The translations under genes were made by a program, and so were the position numbers. The notes beneath the pieces were generated by a model. It was not told the DNA's origin and did not search any database. It saw nothing but the letters and a program-made list of their open reading frames with translations. A stretch of 16,264 nucleotides of DNA, from the NCBI GenBank assembly GCA_017445435.1, contig JAFSUE010000165.1, forward strand, positions 1 through 16,264. The letters run 5' to 3'. The DNA comes from Selenomonadaceae bacterium (GTDB lineage: Bacteria; Bacillota; Negativicutes; Selenomonadales; Selenomonadaceae). Shown here piece after piece: positions 1 through 6,541 of this stretch. How positions within the stretch are numbered: position 1 is the first letter of the stretch; each line of letters begins with the position of its first letter.

Positions 1-31
1 AGAATAAGGTTGAGAAAAAGGAGGATTTGAA

Positions 32-394
32 ATGGCTGATTACAGATCAGTTGTCGTCAAGGCAGGCAGTGGCGGATTTGGCGGTCCTTTAACACTCATT
101 CCTGACGGCAAGAAAAATAAAGTCGTCAACATTACTGGCGGAGTTATGTCTCAAGTTGCCCAACGTCTTGCTGAAATGACTGGTTGCGAACTTGTCGACG
201 GATTTAAAACGCGCGTCCCTGACGATGAAATTTTAGTCGTAGTTATTGACTGCGGCGGTACTCTTCTGAACATTTATGACAACAGAATTTTTGATGTCCA
301 AATTTATACGCTACAAATTCTTTTCCACAATTTTGGCAAATGCGATTTTCTACATACAACACATGCTTTTTGTAATATTCAAGGCATTTTTTAG
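32..394 (+). pseudogene. srlE: srlE 5' fragment: sorbitol PTS EIIB domain, truncated
   Basis: Residues 1-78 match the N-terminal EIIB domain of the glucitol/sorbitol PTS permease SrlE. Visible motifs are GSGGFGGPL near residues 12-20 and VIDCGGTL near 71-78, with Cys74 at the place of the phosphorylated cysteine. A normal SrlE is about 320-330 residues, with EIIB followed by a membrane EIIC-type part. Here the match stops at about base 263. The frame then runs on for about 42 unrelated residues, which are antisense to the HNH gene, before a stop. An AAGGAGG ribosome site lies about 6 bases before the ATG. The upstream srlA (EIIC) would be expected just left of the window. The short product might still be made but could not transport sorbitol. 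Identity is from remembered family sequence; the truncation is read directly. Confidence 0.88.
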
Positions 395-848
395 AGCAAT
401 AAAGATTGTGTCCGTTATTATACGCTTCAAACTCTTTTCCACAGTTGATACAAATAAATTTTCCGCGATTCTTACGAGTTTTTTTGCCATTGTCTCTTTC
501 ATGCAGACTTTGATGAACGGATTTTGGCAAAGCAACTAAATTTGAAATATCGTTGTTATTTTTATTAAAATCTTTGTGATGAATATCATAACCTTCAGGA
601 ATTTCGCCGTTATAACAAATCCAAACCATTCTGTGAAGGCTCAACAATTTAAAGTAACGTCCTGTCATTCGCGGCGAATTGCTCGTGCCATATGTTATGT
701 CATTAAATTTTTGGTGTTTGTCGTCAATGATTTCAACTTGCGGAAGATTGCCTTCAATTTTTTTTATCATTTCTTCGACAGCAATCGATTCTTGCGGCGT
801 TTCGACAGATTTGCGCAAAAGATTGAAAATTTTTTCTTTGTCTTTCAT
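243..848 (-). CDS. HNH endonuclease with two C-terminal zinc knuckles
   Basis: This 201-residue protein resembles phage/intron-type HNH homing endonucleases. The core runs from about residue 71 (LHRMVW) through IPEGYDIHHKDF (83-94), NDISNL (99-104) and VHQSLH (111-116), giving the His-His, Asn and His residues of a beta-beta-alpha-metal nuclease. Two CxxC-x14-CxxxC knuckles follow (Cys133/136/151/155 and Cys171/174/189/193), probably for DNA binding or folding. The ATG at 848 was chosen because GGGGGC lies 7 bases before it; an upstream TTG at 875 is in frame but has no good site. The gene sits opposite to and inside srlE, replacing that gene's middle. Its last residues (about EYRRSQ) are encoded by the antisense of surviving srlE. 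It is visibly richer in A+T than the flanks, suggesting transfer. Whether it is mobile or active is unknown. Confidence 0.85.
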   Translation of the reverse strand: MKDKEKIFNLLRKSVETPQESIAVEEMIKKIEGNLPQVEIIDDKHQKFNDITYGTSNSPRMTGRYFKLLSLHRMVWICYNGEIPEGYDIHHKDFNKNNNDISNLVALPKSVHQSLHERDNGKKTRKNRGKFICINCGKEFEAYNNGHNLYCSKKCLEYYKKHVLYVENRICQNCGKEFVAYKFGHQKFCCHKCSEEYRRSQ

Positions 849-877
849 AATAATGCCCCCAAAATTTTTTGACAAAC

Positions 878-922
878 AACCGTTAAGGCATTAAAATAAA
901 CGTGAAAAACGCCTCGACGGTT
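878..922 (-). repeat. Imperfect 12-bp inverted repeat in the HNH leader
   Basis: Bases 878-889 (AACCGTTAAGGC) and 911-922 (GCCTCGACGGTT) can pair along 12 positions with about one mismatch and one G-U pair, around a 21-base loop. The hairpin lies between the HNH promoter and its ribosome site. It could be a leader structure or a remnant of the end of the inserted element. Confidence 0.5.
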
Positions 923-942
923 TTGGTTGATTAGATGTTGCC

Positions 943-971
943 ATTTTAGCTTGTCGAAACGTTTTTTGCAA
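943..971 (-). promoter_or_regulatory. Promoter of the HNH gene
   Basis: Read on the minus strand, TTGCAA (966-971) and TAAAAT (943-948) are separated by exactly 17 bases, a good vegetative-type promoter. Transcription would start near 936, giving a leader of about 88 bases before the ATG at 848. The inserted segment thus brings its own expression signal rather than depending on the sorbitol operon, which runs the other way. Confidence 0.5.
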
Positions 972-1018
972 TATTAAGAGAAAATTTTGCAGGCTGTTGA
1001 ATCAGTCTTTTTTTATGC

Positions 1019-1456
1019 CATTCAATCAATACGATTATCAAAACAATTTTGCCGTTTATGGCGTTCGTTTCAATGTTAATCGGCGACTTTATCGCAAATT
1101 TACTTTCACCGCTGGCAGGAAATATCGTCGGATTAGTAATTCTGGCGTGTATATGTTCATTCCCGCTCCTTTCACCATTTTTAGGACCTGGCGCAGTTAT
1201 CGCGCAAGTTATCGGTGTTTTAATCGGCGTACAAATTGGCGAAGGAAATATTCCGCCGCATTTGGCATTACCCGCACTTTTCGCAATAAACGCACAATGT
1301 GCTTGTGACTTTGTCCCAGTTGGTCTTGGACTTGCAGAGGCAGACGCAGAAACAGTTGAAGTCGGCGTTCCTGCAGTTCTCTACTCAAGATTTATCACTG
1401 GTCCTGTTTCAGTTATCCTTGCTTGGCTTGCAAGTTTTGGTCTTTACGAATCCTAA
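1019..1456 (+). pseudogene. srlE: srlE 3' fragment: sorbitol PTS EIIC-type domain
   Basis: This is the C-terminal membrane part of SrlE. It matches from about INTIIKTILPFMAF (1025 onward) to the normal C-terminus, including the highly conserved SFPLLSPFLGPGAVIAQ and IPPHLALPALFAINAQ segments, so about 135-145 residues survive. Going upstream in this frame there is a TGA at 998-1000, and recognisable homology fades before about 1019. No ribosome site precedes the candidate TTG at 1049. Relative to E. coli SrlE, residues of roughly 77-183 are absent between the two fragments. Both halves remain well conserved, so the loss looks recent. Function is unlikely because the EIIB and membrane parts are physically separated. 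Confidence 0.85.
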
Positions 1457-1494
1457 TTTAAAAATCCTAATCATAAAAAATCCTAATCATAAAA
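1449..1494 (+). repeat. Short tandem repeat at the srlE stop codon
   Basis: Two perfect 16-base units AATCCTAATCATAAAA (1463-1478 and 1479-1494) follow a degenerate first unit starting at 1449. The srlE stop codon TAA lies inside the first unit. This looks like slippage-type duplication in a spacer and has no evident function. Confidence 0.7.
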
Positions 1495-1529
1495 AATTTT
1501 ACACATAAAAACTTTTAAACAGAAAAAAA

Positions 1530-1550
1530 GTCGAACAAAATTTGCTCGAC
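1530..1550 (-). terminator. Terminator-like hairpin facing the minus strand
   Basis: GTCGA (1530-1534) pairs with TCGAC (1546-1550), and CAAA/TTTG inside pairs after one mismatch. On the minus strand the stem is followed directly by seven Ts, as in an intrinsic terminator. On the plus strand it is followed by As, so it should not stop the srl operon. No minus-strand gene ends just upstream of it in that direction, so its role is unclear. It might insulate srlE from antisense transcription or shape the srl message. Confidence 0.4.
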
Positions 1551-1580
1551 AAAAAAATATAAAAGGCAGGTACATTATAT

Positions 1581-1736
1581 ATGGCTAGGAAAATTTATTC
1601 AACAAAAGTTGTTGAACTTGGCGGGCAAGTGCAAGATTTTATTGCTGCCGCTAAGATGATCATCATGTTTGAAGAGTCAATGACACTTCCCGAACTTCGC
1701 GACGCTTGCGTTATGCACACGGGCAATCATCTTTAA
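1581..1736 (+). pseudogene. srlB: srlB N-terminal fragment: sorbitol PTS EIIA, cut by in-frame TAA
   Basis: These 51 residues match the first half of the glucitol/sorbitol EIIA protein, which passes phosphate from HPr to EIIB. The segment MHTGNH (45-50) aligns with IHCHGE of E. coli SrlB, and His46 is the likely phosphate acceptor. The frame ends at TAA 1734-1736, and the rest of EIIA continues in the same frame from the next codons (gat atg att aaa). Only one stop codon therefore separates the halves, and a single base change (such as AAA to TAA) would explain it. GGCAGG 10-15 bases before the ATG serves as the ribosome site. Genes here end in TAA routinely, so recoding is not suggested. Broken is the simplest reading; a sequencing error is possible. 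Confidence 0.82.
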
Positions 1737-1739
1737 GAT

Positions 1740-2786
1740 ATGATTAAACCAGGCGACATTTACAAAATCGGCAACGCTGAATTTAAAATTATCAAAGTCG
1801 GCAGTGAAGTTCAGAAAAATTTGATGAACTTGGGACACATTACCGTTAAATTTGACGGCGGCGCAAGTGAACTTCTCGAAGGCAGTTTGCTTGTCGAAGA
1901 AAAGCCCATTCCAGATATTAAACCTGGCGACGAACTGGCAATTTATAGAGCTGAAGAAAAAGTTGCTGACGGCTCATGGCTCGGACTTAAAGGCAAAACT
2001 GCTATCGTAACTGGCGCGGCATCTGGCATTGGCAAGGCTGTTGCACAAGCTTTTCTTGATAACGGCGCTAACGTCGTAGTCTGCGATTTAAATCCCAATG
2101 AACCGAATTTTGAACTTCATGAAAATAGCGGCAAAGTTAAGTACGTCATAACCAACGTTACAGATACGGGTAGCGTGAATGCTATGATTAAAACTGCGAT
2201 TGATACTTTTGGCAAGATTGATATTCTTGTAAACAACGCGGGAATTAACATTCCGTGTCTGCTTATCGACCCGAAAGACCCTTATGGCAAGTACGAACTC
2301 AACGACAAAGTTTACGATAAAGTAACAGGCGTCAACATCAAAGGCGTTTACCTTGTCGCGCAGGCTGTCGGTCATGAAATGGTTAAATCTGGCGGCGGCG
2401 TCATTATCAATATGAGTTCAGAATCTGGGCTTGAAGGTTCAGAAGGTCAAAGTATTTACGCGGCTACTAAAAATGCTGTCAATAGCTTTACTCGTAGCTG
2501 GGCAAAGGAACTTGGCAAGTACAATATTCGCGTCGTCGGTATGGCGCCTGGCATTATGGAAGCAACTGGCTTGAGAACTTTAGCTTACGAAGAAGCTTTA
2601 GCGTACACTCGCGGAATTACGGTTGAGGATTTGCGCAAAGGTTATTCCAGCACAAAGACGACTCCGCTGGGACGTAGCGGCAAACTTAGTGAAGTTGCAG
2701 ACGCGGTTGTCTTCCTTGCAAGTGACAGAGCATCCTACATTCATGGAGTAACTTACAACGTAGCGGGCGGCAAGACTCGCGGTTAA
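1740..2786 (+). CDS. srlD: EIIA C-terminal half fused to sorbitol-6-phosphate dehydrogenase-type SDR
   Basis: Residues 1-75 are the second half of the sorbitol EIIA domain (VGSEVQKNLMNLGHITVKFDG, about 20-40). Residues 83-348 form a short-chain dehydrogenase: TGAASGIG at 91-98 binds NAD(P), NNAG is at 165-168, a catalytic Ser lies near 226-228, and YxxxK is Tyr240/Lys244. The operon context points to oxidation of sorbitol-6-phosphate to fructose-6-phosphate. The two domains are joined by a short linker (about 73-82). The intact ancestor would be a ~400-residue EIIA-dehydrogenase starting at 1581, broken by TAA at 1734. The ATG at 1740 has no clear ribosome site, so translation may depend on reinitiation just after that stop. 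The dehydrogenase part looks intact. The exact substrate is inferred from neighbours and not from diagnostic residues. Confidence 0.82.
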   Translation: MIKPGDIYKIGNAEFKIIKVGSEVQKNLMNLGHITVKFDGGASELLEGSLLVEEKPIPDIKPGDELAIYRAEEKVADGSWLGLKGKTAIVTGAASGIGKAVAQAFLDNGANVVVCDLNPNEPNFELHENSGKVKYVITNVTDTGSVNAMIKTAIDTFGKIDILVNNAGINIPCLLIDPKDPYGKYELNDKVYDKVTGVNIKGVYLVAQAVGHEMVKSGGGVIINMSSESGLEGSEGQSIYAATKNAVNSFTRSWAKELGKYNIRVVGMAPGIMEATGLRTLAYEEALAYTRGITVEDLRKGYSSTKTTPLGRSGKLSEVADAVVFLASDRASYIHGVTYNVAGGKTRG

Positions 2787-2841
2787 TTTTTGATAATTTG
2801 CGAAAATCTCCTTATCATAACCTCCTATAATTACTGAATCT

Positions 2842-2886
2842 GCGCCGTGAAATTCCTTTAGCTATTGGAATGTAGCGGCGCTTTTT
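2842..2886 (+). terminator. Intrinsic terminator of the sorbitol operon
   Basis: GCGCCG (2842-2847) pairs with CGGCGC (2876-2881). Inside it ATTCC (2852-2856) pairs with GGAAT (2867-2871). TTTTT follows immediately at 2882-2886. It stands 55 bases after the dehydrogenase stop codon and ends the operon cleanly. Confidence 0.88.
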
Positions 2887-2903
2887 CTAATTAAGAATTA
2901 AGA

Positions 2904-3014
2904 ATTAGGAATTAAGAAATAATTTTAAATTTTAACAGCGGCGAACGCTTTTTAAAAATAATAAATAATAATTAGGAAATAAGAATTAATTTTAAATTTA
3001 AACAGCGGATAACG
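2904..3014 (+). repeat. Two ~44-bp direct repeats in the srlD-kdsA spacer
   Basis: The 306-bp spacer between srlD and kdsA holds the srl terminator, this repeat pair and the kdsA promoter. Copy 1 (2904-2947) and copy 2 (2971-3014) each run from ATTAGGA through TTTTAAATTT to AACAGCGG and AACG, with a few differences between them. The second copy ends just before the kdsA -35 region. Just upstream, the stretch 2889-2920 repeats AATTAAGAATT units found in other spacers of the window. Confidence 0.65.
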
Positions 3015-3027
3015 TTAAAAAATTTTT

Positions 3028-3056
3028 TTGGAAAAAAGCTGAGAAAATGTTATACT
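3028..3056 (+). promoter_or_regulatory. Promoter of kdsA-kdsD
   Basis: TTGGAA (3028-3033) and TATACT (3051-3056) are 17 bases apart, and TG at 3048-3049 makes an extended -10. Transcription would start near 3063, about 30 bases before the kdsA start, leaving a short leader with no room for a riboswitch. Confidence 0.6.
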
Positions 3057-3092
3057 GATTAAAATTTTTTAAACGTTGAGGAGCTGGAAATT

Positions 3093-3911
3093 TTGAACAT
3101 TGTACGAATTGGTGATATAAAATTCGGCGGCGGAAAATTGGTACTGCTTGCTGGTCCATGCGTGCTTGAAGGTTACGAACGCAGTTTGAAAATCGGTCAA
3201 CGTACAAAAGAAATTGCGGACAAACTCGGCATTCCGTACATTTTCAAGGCGTCATTCGACAAGGCTAACCGCTCATCGATAAAAAGTTATCGCGGTCCTG
3301 GTCTTGACGAAGGTTTAAAAATTCTTGCCGAAATTAAATCTGAATTGGGCGTACCGATTGTGACGGACATTCATGAAAGTTTTCAAGCTGAAATCGTCGC
3401 GGAAATTGCTGACATTGTACAAATTCCCGCGTTTCTGTGTCGTCAAACTGATTTACTTGTAGCGGCGGCGAAGACTGGAAAAGTTGTCAACGTCAAGAAA
3501 GGGCAGTTTATGTCCCCCAACGATATGAAAAACGTTGTGACGAAGTTGGAAGAAAGCGGCACGAATAAAATTTTATTGACGGATCGCGGTACAAGTTTCG
3601 GCTACAATAATTTAGTGGTGGACTTTCGCGGCTTGCCGATAATGCGCGAACTTGGCTATCCCGTAATTTTCGACGGTACACACAGCGTACAGTTGCCAGG
3701 CGGCGCGGGTACAACTTCGACTGGTCAACGCGAATTTATAAAATATTTGACACGCGCGGCGGCGGCAGTTGGCATTGACGGGTTATTCTTAGAAGTTCAT
3801 GACAATCCTAAAGAGGCACTGTCGGACGGCGCTAATATGGTACGGCTTGACGACTTGGAAGTTTTGTTGAAAAATGTTTTGGAAGTTCACGAAACAGTAA
3901 AAGATTTTTGA
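3093..3911 (+). CDS. kdsA: 3-deoxy-8-phosphooctulonate synthase (Kdo-8-P synthase)
   Basis: This cytoplasmic enzyme condenses phosphoenolpyruvate and arabinose-5-phosphate to Kdo-8-phosphate for LPS inner core. The 272 residues are full length for the family. The signature KASFDKANRSS is at 52-62, GPGLDEG at 68-74, RQTDLL at 117-122 and NVKKGQF at 133-139. The AGPC motif places Cys23 where metal-independent E. coli KdsA has Asn. With His197, Glu234 and Asp245 it makes the expected metal site, so this is the metal-dependent class. The start is TTG at 3093, with GAGGAG nine bases ahead. kdsD, whose product makes the arabinose-5-phosphate substrate, follows 13 bases downstream. Presence of kdsA implies an LPS-bearing outer membrane. 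kdsC and kdsB are not in this window. Confidence 0.96.
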   Translation: MNIVRIGDIKFGGGKLVLLAGPCVLEGYERSLKIGQRTKEIADKLGIPYIFKASFDKANRSSIKSYRGPGLDEGLKILAEIKSELGVPIVTDIHESFQAEIVAEIADIVQIPAFLCRQTDLLVAAAKTGKVVNVKKGQFMSPNDMKNVVTKLEESGTNKILLTDRGTSFGYNNLVVDFRGLPIMRELGYPVIFDGTHSVQLPGGAGTTSTGQREFIKYLTRAAAAVGIDGLFLEVHDNPKEALSDGANMVRLDDLEVLLKNVLEVHETVKDF

Positions 3912-3924
3912 TTGGTGAGGAATT

Positions 3925-4893
3925 ATGATTAAGGAACGAGCTATTGAAACGTTGAAAATTGAAACGGCGGCAGTTGAAGAGCTGATTAACCGCGTTGATG
4001 ATGAATTTGTCCGCGCAGTTGAAGAAATTTTAAAATGTCGCGGGCGCGTGATTGTGACGGGTATGGGGAAATCTGGACACGTCGGCAGGAAAATTGCGGC
4101 AACTTTAGCGTCGACTGGTACGCCAGCATTTTTTCTGCACCCTGCGGAAGCTTATCACGGTGATTTAGGAATGATAACGGCAAATGACATTGTCATAGCC
4201 ATTTCCAACAGCGGCGAATCGTCGGAGATTGTAAACATTTTGCCCGTGATAAAAAGAATTGGCGCGTTGATAATTGCAATGTGCGGGCGTCGTACTTCGT
4301 CACTTGGCAAAACTGCAGATTATTTTATAAATATCGGCGTTGAACGTGAAGCTTGTACGTTGGGACTTGCGCCAACTGCGTCGACGACGGCAACTTTAGC
4401 AATGGGCGACGCTATCGCAATGGCGCTTATGGATGAAAAAAAATTTACGTCTCAAGACTACGCGCTATTTCATCCTGGCGGTGCGCTTGGACGAAAACTT
4501 TTGCTTACGGTCGGCGACGTTATGCACAGCGGCGAAGATAATCCTATCGTAAAAGTTGGCGCGACGGTGAAAGATGCACTCTTTGAAATGACGGCTAAAG
4601 GTTTAGGCGCAGTTTCGGTCGTCAACGCTGATAAAAAATTTGTCGGACTTGTCACGGATGGAATTATTCGCCGTGCGCTTGAAAAGGATAAAAACTTTAT
4701 TGATGAACCAGTTGAACATATTATGAAGGAAGAGCCGCTTATAATTAGACCTAGCAAATTGGCGGCGGAGGCGTTGTCCGTTATGGAAAAACATCAGCCG
4801 CGCCCAGTTACTGTACTTCCAGTTATCGACGCTGAAAATAATCCTGTCGGTATTGTTCACCTTACAGATTTACTTCGTCAAGGAATAGTCTAA
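3925..4893 (+). CDS. kdsD: Arabinose-5-phosphate isomerase, SIS plus two CBS domains
   Basis: It converts ribulose-5-phosphate to arabinose-5-phosphate, the substrate of the neighbouring KdsA. The 322 residues match the usual KdsD length. A sugar isomerase (SIS) domain covers about 30-180, with TGMGKSGHVG (45-54), HPAEAYHGDLG (72-82), SNSGESSE (94-101), APTASTTA (149-156) and FHPGGALG (182-189). Two CBS domains follow, about 196-255 and 262-320. GGTGAGG stands just before the ATG, and the gene lies 13 bases after kdsA, so the two are almost certainly co-transcribed. The GutQ/KpsF paralogues share this architecture. Proximity to kdsA favours KdsD over GutQ, although a sorbitol operon lies nearby. 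Confidence 0.93.
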   Translation: MIKERAIETLKIETAAVEELINRVDDEFVRAVEEILKCRGRVIVTGMGKSGHVGRKIAATLASTGTPAFFLHPAEAYHGDLGMITANDIVIAISNSGESSEIVNILPVIKRIGALIIAMCGRRTSSLGKTADYFINIGVEREACTLGLAPTASTTATLAMGDAIAMALMDEKKFTSQDYALFHPGGALGRKLLLTVGDVMHSGEDNPIVKVGATVKDALFEMTAKGLGAVSVVNADKKFVGLVTDGIIRRALEKDKNFIDEPVEHIMKEEPLIIRPSKLAAEALSVMEKHQPRPVTVLPVIDAENNPVGIVHLTDLLRQGIV

Positions 4894-5117
4894 AAATAAT
4901 TAGGAATGCGTAATGCGTAATTCGTAATGAAAAACTACTCACTACTAACTACTTACTACTCACTACTAACTACTAACTAAATTTGCGCCAAAGAAAAAGT
5001 AGTTTGAAAAAATTTAAAATAAAAACTTCTACTTAATCAACACGACCTAGCTACTAGCTACAAACTAAATCCTAAAAACTTAATTCTTAATTATAGTAAG
5101 CAACTTTATTTTTATAT
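4894..5117. other. Spacer of simple repeats between kdsD and ndh
   Basis: I see no gene in this stretch. It consists of low-complexity repeat families: TAATGCGTAATTCGTAATG near 4910-4929, the ACTACT array at 4934-4979, a half copy of the palindrome found before glmS (TGCGCCAAAGAAAAAGTA, 4984-5001), CTAGCTACTAGCTACAAACTA near 5047-5067, and AATTCTTAATTA near 5082-5093. No clear hairpin terminator for kdsD was found. Confidence 0.6.
4934..4979. repeat. ACTACTAACTA-type simple repeat array
   Basis: This is an array of ACTACTCACTACTAACTAC-like units about 16-19 bases long. A second array with the same core sits at 8485-8515. The units are imperfect and contain no spacers of constant length, so this is not a CRISPR. 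Confidence 0.75.
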
Positions 5118-5145
5118 TTGACGAACCAAAATTTATTGTTACAAT
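5118..5145 (+). promoter_or_regulatory. Promoter of ndh
   Basis: TTGACG (5118-5123) and TACAAT (5140-5145) are 16 bases apart, with TG at 5137-5138 giving an extended -10. Transcription would begin near 5152, leaving a leader of about 80 bases. I see no known riboswitch in that leader. Confidence 0.6.
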
Positions 5146-5233
5146 ATATTGAGAAAAACATTGTGAATTAATTTCCTACGCAGACAAAATGTTTTTCATT
5201 AACCCTTTTTTGTCGAAAGGCGGGAATTTGAAA

Positions 5234-6499
5234 ATGTCCAATGGAAAACCTAAAATCGTAATCGTTGGCGGAGGATTTGGCGGCATAAAACTTGCTAAAC
5301 TTTTCGCTAAAGAAAACGTTGATATAACTTTAGTTGACCGTCACAATTTCCACTTGTTTCAACCGCTCCTTTACCAAGTCTCAACTGCAGTTTTGTCTGA
5401 AGATGAAATCGCCTATCCAATCCGCAGTTTCTTCCGCAGTAACAAAAATGTAAATTTTTTTATGGCGAAGGCTAAAGGCGTTGACCAAGCGCGAAATGTT
5501 TTATTAACGAATCACGGCGAAATTTCCTACGATTATTTAATCCTTGCCGCTGGTACGACGACAAACTTTTTCGGTATGAAGGAAGTTGAGGAACACGCCT
5601 TCGGCATGAAGTCAATTCAAGAGGCGTTACACATTCGCAACCATGTCATTCATGAATTTGAACGCGCTGATAAACCGTACCGTACCCCCGAAGATAGAAA
5701 AAAGCGTATGACTTTCGTTGTTGTCGGCGGCGGACCTACTGGCGTTGAAGAAGCTGGCGCATTAACTGAATTGATTGAGATTCAGAAAAAAGAATTTCAT
5801 CATCTCGACTTCAACGACGTACAAGTTATTTTGATTGAAGCAACGCCGCGCGTTTTGCCAATGATGCCTGAAGATTTGCAAAAAGAAACCGTTAGAGTTC
5901 TGGAGAAAAAAGGCGTCCGCGTAATGTTGGATACGCAAGTTGTAGGTTACGACGGCGACGTTTTGAAGTTGAAAAGCGGTGTAGAAATTCCCACAACTAC
6001 TGTTATTTGGGCGGCAGGTGTCCGCGCAGTTGACCTTATGAAAAATTGCGGCGGCGAATGTGCACGCGACGGCAGAATTTGGATTGAAGAAAATTTAATG
6101 GTACGCGGCGCCGTCAATCAAAACGTTTTTGCAATCGGCGACTGCGCGGCGTTTATGCATGGCGATATGAAACGCCCATTGCCTACCGTTGCGCCTGTTG
6201 CCACTCAACAAGCTAAAATTGCTCACAAAAATATTATGAAGTTGATTAAAGGCGATACTAACCTTGAAAAGTTTGTCTACAAAGATTTAGGCGCAATGGC
6301 GACGATTGGACGCGGTGAAGCTGTAGTTGGAAGTCCGAAGATGAAAGGATTCTTCGCGTGGTGTGCTTGGATGCTTGTACATTTAATTCGGCTTGCTGGG
6401 GCGCATACAAACTTTACCGTTGCAATTAAGTGGACGTGGAATTTACTTTCTGGCGTTCGTCTCGGCAGAATCATCGACAATATTAAACTCGACACATAA
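5234..6499 (+). CDS. ndh: Type II NADH:quinone oxidoreductase (NDH-2)
   Basis: A single-subunit, non-proton-pumping flavoprotein that passes electrons from NADH to quinone at the inner face of the cytoplasmic membrane. The 421 residues show two Rossmann folds: GGGFGG (12-17) for FAD and GGGPTGVEE (165-173) for NADH. AIGDCA is at 300-305, and APVATQQA (320-327) corresponds to the quinone-site segment. The C-terminal stretch FFAWCAWMLVHLIRLAG (373-389) would anchor it to the membrane. ATG 5234 was chosen because AAAGGCGGG lies nine bases ahead and homology begins there; an upstream in-frame ATG at 5189 would add 15 residues unlike the family, and TTG 5228 is also possible. It is a single-gene unit with its own promoter. 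A redox role other than respiration, such as oxygen removal, is possible in an anaerobe. Confidence 0.92.
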   Translation: MSNGKPKIVIVGGGFGGIKLAKLFAKENVDITLVDRHNFHLFQPLLYQVSTAVLSEDEIAYPIRSFFRSNKNVNFFMAKAKGVDQARNVLLTNHGEISYDYLILAAGTTTNFFGMKEVEEHAFGMKSIQEALHIRNHVIHEFERADKPYRTPEDRKKRMTFVVVGGGPTGVEEAGALTELIEIQKKEFHHLDFNDVQVILIEATPRVLPMMPEDLQKETVRVLEKKGVRVMLDTQVVGYDGDVLKLKSGVEIPTTTVIWAAGVRAVDLMKNCGGECARDGRIWIEENLMVRGAVNQNVFAIGDCAAFMHGDMKRPLPTVAPVATQQAKIAHKNIMKLIKGDTNLEKFVYKDLGAMATIGRGEAVVGSPKMKGFFAWCAWMLVHLIRLAGAHTNFTVAIKWTWNLLSGVRLGRIIDNIKLDT

Positions 6500-6506
6500 T
6501 TTTTAT

Positions 6507-6535
6507 TTGACAATAAATTTCATTTACCGTATAAT
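6507..6535 (+). promoter_or_regulatory. Consensus promoter with no gene behind it
   Basis: TTGACA (6507-6512) and TATAAT (6530-6535) match the sigma-A consensus at all 12 positions, with the optimal 17-base spacer. It is the best promoter in the window, yet the next + strand gene is glmS, 4.2 kb away. It begins right after the ndh stop codon. It most likely drives the candidate RNA that follows. Confidence 0.8.
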
Positions 6536-6541
6536 ACACGC

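Noticed and set aside
263..1019. Group I or group II intron in srlE
   Set aside because: The HNH gene is antisense to srlE and about 107 codons of srlE are lost; an intron would leave the exons complete.
997..1308. 103-codon + strand frame inside srlE
   Set aside because: It is out of frame with the conserved SrlE sequence and has an arginine-rich composition typical of a shadow frame.
1734..1736. Recoding of TAA or programmed read-through in the EIIA-SDR fusion
   Set aside because: TAA is the ordinary terminator of several genes here, and no read-through signal is apparent; a nonsense mutation is simpler.
4934..4979. CRISPR array
   Set aside because: Units are short, imperfect and contiguous, with no unique spacers and no cas genes.
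5189..5233. 15-residue N-terminal extension of NDH-2 from ATG 5189
   Set aside because: It has no ribosome site and no family match; the ATG at 5234 follows AAAGGCGGG at the right distance.
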